From positions 1-40,966 of the IMG/VR virus record IMGVR_UViG_3300031840_000210: a stretch of 40,966 nucleotides of DNA; one strand, written 5' to 3'. The notes below the pieces were generated by a model. It did no database searches and was not told the origin of the DNA. It saw nothing but the letters and a program-made list of their open reading frames with translations. This DNA comes from a virus. Shown here piece by piece: positions 1 through 7,508 of the stretch (the stretch's first letter is position 1; each line of letters begins with the position of its first letter). A program made the position numbers and the translations under genes.

Positions 1-2
1 CC

Positions 3-191
3 CAAGAAGTTAAAGAAGTAATAGACAAACACAACTTAAAAGAAGGCTTTGATATGTGGTCTGAAGATAGTGCAGATGGCAGACAAAGAATTGGGGATGC
101 TGCTTTAATGCCAATCATGGTTAAAGCAATCCAAGAACTTTCAGCACAAAATGCTGAATTAACAACAAGAATAGAAGCCCTAGAAGGCTAA
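3..191 (+). CDS. Tail fibre/spike, C-terminal end (partial)
   Basis: The reading frame is open from the left edge and stops at 189-191, so only the last 62 residues are present. The end shows a DMWSEDSADGRQRIGDAALMP stretch split by a short turn, then a helix of the type MVKAIQELSAQNAELTTRIEAL. This pattern (an ALMPIMVKAIQEL helix followed by a heptad coiled coil ending the protein) is typical of the intramolecular chaperone domain (peptidase S74 type) that trimerises phage tail fibres and spikes and is then cut off by self-cleavage. The protein would be a host-recognition fibre. The catalytic Ser lies upstream, outside the window. The small genes that follow start 20 bases later, on the same strand. 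Confidence 0.75.
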   Translation, partial: QEVKEVIDKHNLKEGFDMWSEDSADGRQRIGDAALMPIMVKAIQELSAQNAELTTRIEALEG

Positions 192-211
192 CAACAATAG
201 GAGTATAAAAA

Positions 212-481
212 ATGGCAACAGTAACAGAAGTCTTAACAGCAGCAACCGATAGCGTAACGCTTATTAATGCTGTCAATGATGGTACACATGATGTAACAGG
301 CATGACTCAAGAAGAAATTAACGATATGGTTCAAAGAAATGTAGACCATCTTGAAATTATCTTGGCTTATGCACCAGTAGACGAAGATGATGATACGCCT
401 GACGTAGCAGGAGACTCATCAGATAAGTCTAGCTATACAGATGCGATTGCAACTGGTAAAGCTTACATCGCAGCTAACTAA
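212..481 (+). CDS. Hypothetical acidic small protein, 89 aa
   Basis: An 89-residue acidic protein of unknown function. A good ribosome site (AGGAG, 201-205) precedes the ATG. The N-terminal half reads as a helix-turn of mixed polarity, and the middle holds an Asp-rich linker (VDEDDDTPDV). The C-terminal part (YTDAIATGKAYIAAN) resembles the ends of small phage virion-associated proteins placed after fibre genes, but I do not recognise the family. It lies 20 bases downstream of the fibre gene and 16 bases upstream of the next gene, so it is probably cotranscribed with both. Confidence 0.7.
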   Translation: MATVTEVLTAATDSVTLINAVNDGTHDVTGMTQEEINDMVQRNVDHLEIILAYAPVDEDDDTPDVAGDSSDKSSYTDAIATGKAYIAAN

Positions 482-497
482 TTTAACCTTAGAATAA

Positions 498-722
498 ATG
501 AGTGAAGAAGCAACAGTAACACTAGACGGACAAGAGCTAGAGGTAAAAGACTTTAGCGATCAACAAAAATATCTGTACAATCAGATGGTTGATTTAAAAA
601 ATAAACAAGGTCGAATCAATTTTGAGCTTGACCAAATAAACGCATCTTTAAGTGTGTTTGAAAATGCTTTTAAGGAATCTTTTAAAGAAGAAACTGAAGA
701 AGCTGAAACCGAGGAAAAGTAA
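498..722 (+). CDS. Small coiled-coil protein, DUF6447-like, 74 aa
   Basis: A 74-residue protein that begins with a short beta segment (TVTLDGQELEVKDFSD) followed by a long charged helix with heptad spacing (LKNKQGRINFELDQINASLSVF) and an acidic Glu-rich tail. This arrangement resembles a small family (DUF6447 as I remember it) that is common in marine phages next to fibre genes. Function unknown. It is followed after one base by a 35-residue membrane peptide gene. Confidence 0.7.
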   Translation: MSEEATVTLDGQELEVKDFSDQQKYLYNQMVDLKNKQGRINFELDQINASLSVFENAFKESFKEETEEAETEEK

Positions 723-723
723 A

Positions 724-831
724 ATGGAAGTATTAATACCTTTAGCTATTATGGTGCTTATTGTTGCACTATTTATGAGAAGATTTAAACCTGAACTTTG
801 GAAAAAAGCAATATCTAAGTTTAAGAAGTAA
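724..831 (+). CDS. Single-span membrane peptide, 35 aa
   Basis: A short gene in the gap between its neighbours: ATG at 724, stop 829-831, and the next ATG directly follows the stop. The product starts with a hydrophobic span (VLIPLAIMVLIVALF) and ends in a basic tail (MRRFKPELWKKAISKFKK), which predicts one membrane helix with the C-terminus in the cytoplasm. Small spans of this kind are often holin, antiholin or spanin accessories in phages, but position alone cannot assign it. The tight spacing on both sides supports a real gene. Confidence 0.6.
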   Translation: MEVLIPLAIMVLIVALFMRRFKPELWKKAISKFKK

Positions 832-1020
832 ATGACAACAATAAAAGAATCTATGTCTAAAATAGAATCACATGAAAAAGAATGTGCTATTCGATATGAA
901 AACATAGAAAAAAGATTAGACCAAGGACAAGATAAGTTTAAAAGACTTGAAAATATGATATGGGGTTTATATCTTTTGCTTATTACTTCTAGTATTGGAA
1001 TCATATCTAAGTTATTGTGA
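832..1020 (+). CDS. Coiled-coil plus C-terminal membrane helix protein, 62 aa
   Basis: A 62-residue protein with a charged coiled coil (about residues 1-42) and one C-terminal hydrophobic helix (WGLYLLLITSSIGIISKLL, about 44-62). This is the layout of XhlA/hemolysin-type lysis accessory proteins, which sit on the cytoplasmic membrane with the coiled coil inside. The start codon abuts the stop of the 35-residue peptide gene, and the stop overlaps the GTG start of the next gene (GTGA, 1017-1020), which suggests translational coupling. A role in lysis is inference; the true holin candidate is at 7505-7984. Confidence 0.6.
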   Translation: MTTIKESMSKIESHEKECAIRYENIEKRLDQGQDKFKRLENMIWGLYLLLITSSIGIISKLL

Positions 1021-1202
1021 GCAGAGCTAAAAAAAAATCTAGAGTAAATGAAGCTGGTAATTACACTAAACCATCTTTAAGAAAAAGATTATTTAATAGC
1101 ATTAAAGCAGGTGGTAAAGGTGGTAGACCTGGACAATGGTCTGCTAGAAAAGCACAAATGCTAGCAAAAAAATATAAGGCAAAAGGCGGTGGCTACAAAT
1201 AG
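1017..1202 (+). CDS. Lys/Gly-rich basic small protein, 61 aa
   Basis: A 61-residue, very basic protein that starts with GTG inside the GTGA overlap with the previous stop. It has the pattern SRAKKKSRVNEAGNYTKP, then RKRLFNSIKAGGKGG and QWSARKAQMLAKKYKAKGGGYK. I recall near-identical small proteins in many marine podoviruses, where the function is unknown; a nucleic-acid-binding or virion role is plausible from the charge. It overlaps the start of the methyltransferase gene by 14 bases. Its lysine content makes it a possible methylation target, which is speculative. Confidence 0.75.
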   Translation: MSRAKKKSRVNEAGNYTKPSLRKRLFNSIKAGGKGGRPGQWSARKAQMLAKKYKAKGGGYK

Positions 1203-1791
1203 TCTATGGGTTAAAAACGTAGAAATACCCACATCATCTCATCCAGAGATTAAAAAACTTAAACGTAAAACAAAAGTTCATACTTTACACGGAAATAAAG
1301 TCTGGGATTCTTCTATGGTTATTATAGAGTCACTAGATGAAATGGAAATTATTAATAATAAAATTTTAGATTTAGGTTGTGGTTGGGGTGCATTAACACA
1401 TTATTTACAAAGCAAAGGAGCATATGCTGTTGGCATGGATGCTGATGAAAATGTTAAACCATACTTTGATTTAATGTCTAGTTTAATGAATGTAAAACCT
1501 AAATTTATTTTACAAGATATTTTTTCTAAACCTTTGCCTTTAAATTTTGATACATACATAGCAGTAGATGTTTGTTTTTGGAATACACATACTGACTTAT
1601 GGATTAATCTTATTAAATATTTAAATAATAATGATAAACAATTAATTATGGTTGATCCTGGTCGAGAATCATTTTGGGAATTATTAGATAACATTTCTGA
1701 TGGTAAACATGATATATGCTTTAATTATGAAAGAATGTATATTAATCAACCAAAAAAAACAGATGCATATATAGTTATATTCGGAGAATAA
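1189..1791 (+). CDS. SAM-dependent class I methyltransferase, 200 aa
   Basis: A class I methyltransferase fold. Motif I is ILDLGCGWG at residues 59-67, and the acidic ribose-binding residue follows in VGMDAD (about residue 84). A later strand-loop DTYIAVDVCFWN fits motif IV. The pattern and size resemble ETFB/calmodulin-type lysine methyltransferases more than DNA methyltransferases: there is no DPPY/NPPY motif and no target-recognition domain. The start is GTG at 1189, inside the preceding gene. It lies between two small lysine-rich genes, which suggests, without proof, that one of them could be the substrate. The substrate cannot be read from sequence. Confidence 0.75.
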   Translation: MATNSLWVKNVEIPTSSHPEIKKLKRKTKVHTLHGNKVWDSSMVIIESLDEMEIINNKILDLGCGWGALTHYLQSKGAYAVGMDADENVKPYFDLMSSLMNVKPKFILQDIFSKPLPLNFDTYIAVDVCFWNTHTDLWINLIKYLNNNDKQLIMVDPGRESFWELLDNISDGKHDICFNYERMYINQPKKTDAYIVIFGE

Positions 1792-1792
1792 A

Positions 1793-2035
1793 ATGCCATT
1801 AAAAAAAACACAAAGAAGTTTAAAAAGATGGACAAAACAAAAATGGACTACTCCTAGCGGTAAAAAATCTAGTGAAACTGGGGAAGTATATGCACCAAAA
1901 GCAACAATTAAAAAATTAAAATCTAGTGCATCAGGAAGAAAAAAACTTTCAGCAGCAAATAAAAAGAAAAGAGAAGCAACAAGAAAAGGTAAACAACACG
2001 CAAGACATGGCTTGCATAAAGGTAAAAAAAGATAA
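1793..2035 (+). CDS. Highly basic small protein, DUF5872-like, 80 aa
   Basis: An 80-residue protein in which about a third of the residues are Lys or Arg. It has the layout SLKRWTKQKWTTPSGKKSSETGE, APKATIKKLKSS, and a basic tail ending HARHGLHKGKKR. This is the recognisable pattern of a small phage and giant-virus family (DUF5872 from memory) of unknown function. It starts one base after the methyltransferase stop, with the ribosome site GGAG inside the methyltransferase end. Its stop shares a base with the nuclease start that follows (TAATG). Confidence 0.75.
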   Translation: MPLKKTQRSLKRWTKQKWTTPSGKKSSETGEVYAPKATIKKLKSSASGRKKLSAANKKKREATRKGKQHARHGLHKGKKR

Positions 2036-2457
2036 TGTATGAATATAATTGCACAGTTACTAGAGTTGTTGATGGCGATACTATTGATGTTATTCTTGAC
2101 CTTGGCTTTTCTATTCTTCACAAGTGTCGTGTACGTCTTTATGGGATTGATACACCTGAATCAAGAACCAGAGATAAAGATGAAAAAGCTAGAGGAAAAT
2201 TAGCTGCAAAATATCTAGAAGACTGTATTAATTATGGCACTGAAATAATATTAAGATCAAAACTAAAAGATTCTAAAGGTAAATATGGTCGTGTATTAGG
2301 AGAAATTATTGTAGATAATATAAATATTAACCAGTCAATGATTGAAAAATATTTAGCAGTGCGATATACAGGTCAAAGCAAAAAAGATGTAGAAGCAGAA
2401 CATTTACTTAATAGAGATAAACTAATAGAACTAGGCAAGTTTATACCAATAAAATAA
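2035..2457 (+). CDS. Staphylococcal nuclease-like (thermonuclease) protein, 140 aa
   Basis: An SNase-fold nuclease. The calcium and phosphate-binding signature is intact: VVDGDTID (residues 11-18), CRVRLYGIDTPES (31-43, with Arg34, Asp39, Thr40 and Glu42 in the catalytic positions) and KYGRVLGEI (83-91, Arg86). The family hydrolyses single- or double-stranded DNA or RNA with calcium. There is no signal peptide, so the enzyme would act in the cytoplasm or virion; host DNA degradation or nucleotide recycling is the usual guess for phages. It overlaps both neighbours by one base and is part of the same rightward run. Confidence 0.88.
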   Translation: MYEYNCTVTRVVDGDTIDVILDLGFSILHKCRVRLYGIDTPESRTRDKDEKARGKLAAKYLEDCINYGTEIILRSKLKDSKGKYGRVLGEIIVDNININQSMIEKYLAVRYTGQSKKDVEAEHLLNRDKLIELGKFIPIK

Positions 2458-2807
2458 TGGATTCTATAGTTCAATTAATTAATGAAGTTGGCTTTCCAAT
2501 AGCAGCAGCTATAGGTTTAGGTATGTTTATTTGGAAACTTATTAATAAAATTATTGATGGAATGGAAACTAAAGTAGATGTTTTAGATGAAAAAGTATCT
2601 GCTCAAATATCAGAAATAGAAGCAAGATTAGGTCAAAAACTAGATTCACAACATGGTATTTTAGTAGCACTTATAGATAGAGTTAGGTCTGTAGATAATG
2701 AGATTATTAGACAAGACACTCTTTTAAAAACTATACTAGGTGTACCACAACTTATGCATACAGATAGACTAGCAAAAGCAGACAGAGATGACCAAAGAAA
2801 AGATTGA
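2457..2807 (+). CDS. Membrane-anchored coiled-coil protein, 116 aa
   Basis: One N-terminal membrane helix (about residues 12-31, FPIAAAIGLGMFIWKLINKI) followed by a long amphipathic helix with heptad repeats (DEKVSAQISEIEARLGQKLDSQ) and a charged C-terminus. Function not recognised. Such proteins in phages are sometimes holin or antiholin partners; here it directly precedes the curli-like cluster, and the CsgF-like gene starts inside its last 20 bases. It may simply be a membrane accessory of that cluster or of lysis. Confidence 0.65.
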   Translation: MDSIVQLINEVGFPIAAAIGLGMFIWKLINKIIDGMETKVDVLDEKVSAQISEIEARLGQKLDSQHGILVALIDRVRSVDNEIIRQDTLLKTILGVPQLMHTDRLAKADRDDQRKD

Positions 2808-3261
2808 TTGGATGCTTATATTTGGAATTATTGGATTGATAATAACCATTATTATTTCTATGTTTGTTCATAGTGATGAAATGGTGCATAAATTTAAAAA
2901 CCCTAGTTTTTCAGGTGTAGGTACATCAGCACATTATTTAACTATTGAAAATCAAGAAACTAGCAGAAAAGATGCAATTAAAGCAGAAATAAAAGCATAT
3001 CAAGAAGACTTAGAAAGAGAAGCTAACAATACTACATTAGCTAGATTTATAAGAAATTTAGAAAGCAGAATTTATGCACAGCTTAGTAGACAACTTGTAG
3101 ATAATTTATTTGGTGAAACTGCTAATACTTCAGGCAGTCTAGAGCTAGAAGGTAATACAATAGAATATTCTGTAGATGGTGACTATATAACTTTAATAAT
3201 TACGGATGCAAATGGAAACACAACAGAAATTACTTTGCCTATTGGCGATTTTTCTTTCTAG
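2788..3261 (+). CDS. csgF: CsgF-like curli assembly factor, 157 aa
   Basis: Recognised by three segments in the CsgF order. FKNPSFSG (residues 36-43) matches the conserved FRNPNFGG that plugs the CsgG pore. A helix FIRNLESRIYAQLSRQLVDNLF corresponds to FTQAIQSQILGGLLSNI of the E. coli protein. The C-terminal strand pair, with LIITDANGNTTEITLPIGDF, corresponds to the LNVTDRKTGQTSTIQVSG end. It begins with a hydrophobic segment (about residues 9-27) that serves as signal peptide or anchor. The middle is longer and more charged than in E. coli CsgF. CsgF acts outside the outer membrane, coupling secretion of curlin to its nucleation. The next gene, overlapping by 50 bases, is CsgG-like, as in bacterial curli operons. 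Confidence 0.82.
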   Translation: MTKEKIDWMLIFGIIGLIITIIISMFVHSDEMVHKFKNPSFSGVGTSAHYLTIENQETSRKDAIKAEIKAYQEDLEREANNTTLARFIRNLESRIYAQLSRQLVDNLFGETANTSGSLELEGNTIEYSVDGDYITLIITDANGNTTEITLPIGDFSF

Positions 3262-4042
3262 TTGTACTAACTGGTCTATATTAAATAATTATGCACCACC
3301 TGTTAGTTTAATTAAACAAGCAGAAGTTGGTTCTTTAATAAATAAAGAATTAGCTGAAATAGGTAAACCATTTGTAAAACCTACAATAGCTGTATATCCA
3401 ACAGGATTTACAGATCAAACAGGACAACGTAGAAGTAATAGTAGTTATGCATCTTTTTCTACTGCTATTACTCAAGCACCACACGCTTTTTTAATTAGAG
3501 CATTAAAACACGCAAATAATGGTGAATTTTTTGATGTAGTTGAAAGAGTTGGATTAGATAATCTTACAAAAGAAAGACAATTAATTAGATCAACAAGAAA
3601 AGATTTTAATGAAGATGAAAAACTTTTGCCTTTAGCTTTTGCAGGATTAATAATGGAAGGCGGTGTAATTGGCTATGAAAGCAATATTAAATCTGGTGGT
3701 TTAGGTGCTAGATATTTAGGTATTGGAGGACAAAAAGAATACAGGCAAGATACTGTAACAGTATCTTTAAGAACAGTATCTGTAAGTACAGGGAAAGTTT
3801 TAATAGAAGTATTAACTACAAAAACTATATTAAGCATTGCAATTAGCCAGGATGCGTTTCGTTTTATTTCTAATAATACGGAACTTGTAGAAATAGAAAA
3901 TGGTATGGTTGAAAATGAATCTGTAAATATTGCATTGCAAAATGCTATCGAAACAGCAGTATTAGAAACTATACAAATTGGATTAAAACAAAATTTATGG
4001 AAGATACTAGATGAAGAAATACTTAATGCTATTCGTGGTTAG
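3212..4042 (+). CDS. csgG: CsgG-like outer-membrane curlin secretion channel, lipoprotein, 276 aa
   Basis: Strong match to CsgG. A lipoprotein signal ends in the lipobox LSSC (Cys18), fitting the acylated mature CsgG. Hallmark segments are YASFSTAITQAP (which keeps the Phe of the pore constriction, but with Ser where E. coli has Asn), GLIMEGGVIGYESN, KSGGLGARYLGIGG, TVSLRTVSVSTGKVL and the C-terminal IALQNAIETAVLE. In bacteria nine copies form an outer-membrane channel that exports curlin subunits. I chose ATG 3212; ATG 3206 is equally possible. The gene overlaps the CsgF-like gene by 50 bases, too long to be chance in a coding run, and its end overlaps the curlin-like gene by 32 bases. There is no sign of decay: no frameshift, and length is close to the bacterial protein (about 277). 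Confidence 0.92.
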   Translation: METQQKLLCLLAIFLSSCTNWSILNNYAPPVSLIKQAEVGSLINKELAEIGKPFVKPTIAVYPTGFTDQTGQRRSNSSYASFSTAITQAPHAFLIRALKHANNGEFFDVVERVGLDNLTKERQLIRSTRKDFNEDEKLLPLAFAGLIMEGGVIGYESNIKSGGLGARYLGIGGQKEYRQDTVTVSLRTVSVSTGKVLIEVLTTKTILSIAISQDAFRFISNNTELVEIENGMVENESVNIALQNAIETAVLETIQIGLKQNLWKILDEEILNAIRG

Positions 4043-4709
4043 TTTTTTATACGCAGACAATGAAGTTTATATAGATCAAGTTGGTGCTACATTTAATCTT
4101 GATATAGAACAACTAGGCTCATCTAACATCATTGGTGGTTCTGATGCTATTTCAGGAACTATGACAGCCCTTGATTTAGACGGCACAACAATGACTTTAG
4201 ATATAAATCAAATTGGTGATACCAATAAATTTCTTGGTGACATTACCGCAGATACTTTTACAGGTTTTTTTGAATTTGATGGCGATGGAAATACTTTTAA
4301 TATACAAGTTGACCCTACAAATACTTATGGTGCTGACAGTGGTAACTTTAATGTAGATGTTACTGGTAGCAGTAATACTTTTACTTTAGATGTTGCAACC
4401 AATGATTTAGCTAGTACATTAGATTTAGATTGGATTATACAGGGTGATAGCAATGTTTTTGATTTTGATATTGACTATGACTTAGCAACAAACTATGTTG
4501 ATGTAGATGGAGATTCAAACACAATTAATTTTGACGCAGATGGATATTCAGGTGGATATTTCTATCTGGATCACACAGGTAATTCTAGAACTTTCAATAT
4601 AGATCAACAAAGTACATTAGCAAGTGATTGGTTACAAATTAATTCAAATGGCAACAGTGGTACTGTTTGCGTCATTCAAAATGATGGCGGAACAAGCACA
4701 AGTTGTTAA
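4011..4709 (+). CDS. Secreted curlin-like repeat protein, 232 aa
   Basis: A Sec signal peptide (MKKYLMLFVVSFLYA) is followed by about eight imperfect repeats with a G-x-S/G-N core flanked by alternating hydrophobic and Asp/Thr residues: QLGSSNI, QIGDTNKF, GDGNTFNI, TGSSNTFTL, QGDSNVFDF, DGDSNTINF, TGNSRTFNI, and a last NGNSGTVCVIQNDG. Spacing is about 22-30 residues. CsgA/CsgB repeats have the same Q-x-G-x-x-N strand-turn-strand layout, and the gene lies directly after CsgF- and CsgG-like genes, so this is the probable secreted amyloid-type subunit. Differences from E. coli CsgA: far more acidic residues, fewer Gln, and two Cys in the last 13 residues. Whether it forms fibres is not known. 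Confidence 0.78.
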   Translation: MKKYLMLFVVSFLYADNEVYIDQVGATFNLDIEQLGSSNIIGGSDAISGTMTALDLDGTTMTLDINQIGDTNKFLGDITADTFTGFFEFDGDGNTFNIQVDPTNTYGADSGNFNVDVTGSSNTFTLDVATNDLASTLDLDWIIQGDSNVFDFDIDYDLATNYVDVDGDSNTINFDADGYSGGYFYLDHTGNSRTFNIDQQSTLASDWLQINSNGNSGTVCVIQNDGGTSTSC

Positions 4710-5733
4710 TATTGGTGATGTTTCAGAATTAACAGGAAATGCACAAGTATTAAGAGATAAGCCTTATATAGCTGAATTAGATTTTAATATTCAGCAAAAT
4801 GATAATGTTGAAACAACAAATGGTCGTATAGCTATAAAGTTTCTTGATGATTCAACAGTTAAGCTAACAGAACACTCTCAACTCACCATAGATGAGTACA
4901 TCTTTGACCCTAATCCGACTAAATCAAAACTAGCCTTAAACTTTGCAAGTGGCACTGCTCGTTTTATCACAGGGCAATTAGGCAGGATAGACAAAGAAAA
5001 TATAACCATACAAACGCCCACTGCAAATATAGCCATTCGTGGAACAGACTTTACTGCTACTGTAGATGAGTTAGGTCGCAGTTTAATTATTCTATTGCCT
5101 GATGCAGACGGCATATCTAGTGGTGAAATTATGGTTACTACTGCTATGGGTACTGTATTGTTGAATAAGCCTTATGAAGCAACCACGACCACAGTGTTTG
5201 AAAGCTCACCAAGCAAGCCAGTCATTTTAGATTTAACTTTAGACCTAATAGACAATATGCTTATTGTTAAACCGCCACAAGAAGATGTACTGCAAAAAGA
5301 AGAAAGCACCATATCTTCTGACAATGTTTTGGATGTGGACTTTTTGGAGTTTGATGGTCTAGATGCTGACTACTTTGCAAAGGATGAGCTAGAGTTCACT
5401 GAACTGGATATCAACTTTCTTGATGTAAATTTCTTTGAGGATTTATTAAAAATCATTGACGAGTTAGACAAGCTTAATGAGGATGATCTAAACCAAGAGC
5501 AAACAATAACAAGGGTAACTGGTACAAAAGTCGGACAAGATACTGAAACGCAAATTATTACTTTAGTACAAGGTGAACTTATCTCATTGCGTAGGCAGGT
5601 TGAACAATCGGCACAAGTTGATCTAAACTCTAGTCAGGGGTACACAGTTATATTTATACAGAACGGTGTATCTAATACTGTTAAGATTAATGGTGGTGGT
5701 GATTCAGTGATAAAAATAGTACAAGGCTCATGA
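4624..5733 (+). CDS. FecR-domain exported protein with curlin-like tail, 369 aa
   Basis: After an N-terminal hydrophobic export signal (about residues 1-22) comes a FecR domain: VVNIGDVSELTGNAQVLRD, NDNVETTNGRIAIKFLDDSTVKL, LTIDEYIFDP, then LALNFASGTARFITGQLG and TPTANIAIRGTDFTATV. FecR-type domains are periplasmic and sense or bind partners. The middle (about 210-290) is very acidic. The last 30 residues (YTVIFIQNGVSNTVKI, then DSVIKIVQGS) look like one more curlin repeat. In bacteria, FecR-domain proteins are often encoded beside CHASE2 cyclases, as here (4-base ATGA overlap with the next gene). ATG 4624 was chosen because it gives a positive N-terminal region; ATG 4648 is the alternative. 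It overlaps the curlin-like gene by 86 bases. Confidence 0.82.
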   Translation: MIGYKLIQMATVVLFASFKMMAEQAQVVNIGDVSELTGNAQVLRDKPYIAELDFNIQQNDNVETTNGRIAIKFLDDSTVKLTEHSQLTIDEYIFDPNPTKSKLALNFASGTARFITGQLGRIDKENITIQTPTANIAIRGTDFTATVDELGRSLIILLPDADGISSGEIMVTTAMGTVLLNKPYEATTTTVFESSPSKPVILDLTLDLIDNMLIVKPPQEDVLQKEESTISSDNVLDVDFLEFDGLDADYFAKDELEFTELDINFLDVNFFEDLLKIIDELDKLNEDDLNQEQTITRVTGTKVGQDTETQIITLVQGELISLRRQVEQSAQVDLNSSQGYTVIFIQNGVSNTVKINGGGDSVIKIVQGS

Positions 5734-7508
5734 AGAAAACTATTGTATTCATAGCTCTTATAATTGGCTTGTCATTGCCTATGGTTTATCAAACCACGCC
5801 ATATCAAACTCTTAAGTTAAAAACATTTGATTACCTTGTACCCAAGCAAGACCCTACAGGTTTTTTCACAATACTTAACATTACTGAAGAAGATGTTATA
5901 GCTGAAGGTGGTTATCCGTTTCCTAGAAAAAGATTAGCAGAGATACAAAAGCGTTTATATGGCAATGGTGCTATAGGCGTTGGATGGGTTATAGCATTTA
6001 CAGAAAAAGATAGGTTTGGTGGAGATGCTGACTTTGCTATGTCTATGCGTATGACCTTTCCAACCGTATTGGCTATGTTTGACAATGAAAGCAAAGACTA
6101 TCCACCAACTACAGGCACAGTGATTCTAGGAGATGACATACAAGGCATAAAAGCCAATGGTGTAAGACAAAACATACCCATGTTTCAAACATCAGCTTCA
6201 CAAGGCGTAGCTTCTGCCCCCACTGAGGTTGATAACTTGGTGAGACAAATACCTTTGTTAATGCAAACTCCTGATGGTTGGGTTGCATCTTTTGGTACTG
6301 AAGTTTTAAAAGCATTAGCACAACAAAAAACTTACATTATTAAAGGTTCAGAAAACGGAATTGAAGAAATATCTGTTAAGGGAATACCGCCTACAAAATT
6401 AGATAAGTACGGCAGACAATGGATTAGTTGGGTAGATACGCCACAAACAACATTACAAGAAATGGATGTTAAAGGCAAGTTTGTTTTTGTTGGTGTTACA
6501 GCTAAAGGTGTTATGCCACAGATAGCAACACCAGTTGGTCTTTTAGAGCCACATAAAATACAAGCAGCACTATCTGAATCTATATTGCTTGAAAGCAGTT
6601 CATATGTATCAAACTGGAATTTAACAGCAGAATTGTTAATTTTTGTCATTTTAGGCTCACTGACATGGCTTCTATTAAACGCTTTGGGTATAACATGGGG
6701 TTTAGTATTAACGAGTTTATTGCATTTATCTGTAGCTTATGGTGGTTACTGGATAATAAATAAGGGTATTTTGCTTGATGTTACATGGTCTTTAATTTCA
6801 GGATTTATTATTGCATCAACCGCATTCTATTTAAGGTTTAGAGAGCAATATAAACTTAGACAACAAATCAAGAAACAATTTGAGCATTATCTAGACCCAA
6901 GACAGGTCAAACAATTGCAAAAGAATCCTGATCTTTTGAAACTCGGTGGAGAAAAAAGAACCTGCACATTTTTGTTTACTGATCTAAGAGGTTTTACCGC
7001 ATTGTCTGAATCTGTAACGCCTGAAAAAGTTACTTACATTATGAATAAAGTTTTGACAGCACAACAAATAGCTGTTCAAGAACATGGGGGTATGGTTGAT
7101 AAATATATAGGTGATGCAATGATGGCAATATTCAACGCACCTTTAGACTTAAAAAATCATAGCAAGGTGGCTGTAGATTGTGCATTGGACATACTGCAAA
7201 ACATTAAAAACCTTAATGAAGAATTAATGTCAGAGGGCTTGCCAAGTATTGCTATTGGCATAGGAATTAATAGTGGCGAAGCCATCATAGGCAACATGGG
7301 AAGTGAAAGTAGATTTGATTATACAGCTATAGGTGATGCTGTGAACACAGCAGCTAGATTGGAAAGTGCTACAAAAGATAGGAGCGTTGATTTGCTTATA
7401 GGCGAACAAACAGAAGTTTATTGTGGTTACCATTTGCAACCTTTAGAGTCTATAATGGTTAAAGGTAAAGCCAAAGCACTTAAAATATTTACTTTGGAGA
7501 AAATATGA
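5730..7508 (+). CDS. CHASE2-domain class III adenylate cyclase, 592 aa
   Basis: An N-terminal membrane helix (residues 4-20) leads to a CHASE2 sensor domain outside the inner membrane (about 25-290, with FTILNITEEDV, GGYPFPRKRLAEI and GAIGVGWVIAF). Three membrane helices follow (about 300-368), then a class III cyclase domain (410-592). The catalytic set is complete: metal Asp418 (FTDLRGF) and Asp462 (DKYIGDAM), adenine-specifying Lys458 and Thr532, and transition-state Asn539 and Arg543. This predicts cAMP, not cGMP. The domain order is that of full-length bacterial proteins, with no truncation. The ATGA overlaps on both sides tie it to the FecR gene and to the holin. A phage with an intact membrane cyclase is unusual. 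The signal sensed is unknown; the FecR protein is a likely periplasmic partner. Confidence 0.93.
   Translation: MKKTIVFIALIIGLSLPMVYQTTPYQTLKLKTFDYLVPKQDPTGFFTILNITEEDVIAEGGYPFPRKRLAEIQKRLYGNGAIGVGWVIAFTEKDRFGGDADFAMSMRMTFPTVLAMFDNESKDYPPTTGTVILGDDIQGIKANGVRQNIPMFQTSASQGVASAPTEVDNLVRQIPLLMQTPDGWVASFGTEVLKALAQQKTYIIKGSENGIEEISVKGIPPTKLDKYGRQWISWVDTPQTTLQEMDVKGKFVFVGVTAKGVMPQIATPVGLLEPHKIQAALSESILLESSSYVSNWNLTAELLIFVILGSLTWLLLNALGITWGLVLTSLLHLSVAYGGYWIINKGILLDVTWSLISGFIIASTAFYLRFREQYKLRQQIKKQFEHYLDPRQVKQLQKNPDLLKLGGEKRTCTFLFTDLRGFTALSESVTPEKVTYIMNKVLTAQQIAVQEHGGMVDKYIGDAMMAIFNAPLDLKNHSKVAVDCALDILQNIKNLNEELMSEGLPSIAIGIGINSGEAIIGNMGSESRFDYTAIGDAVNTAARLESATKDRSVDLLIGEQTEVYCGYHLQPLESIMVKGKAKALKIFTLEKI

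Noticed and set aside
498-1020. Lysis cassette assigned to the small membrane genes at 724-1020
   Set aside because: A better holin and a complete endolysin lie at 7505-8429; the small genes remain unassigned.
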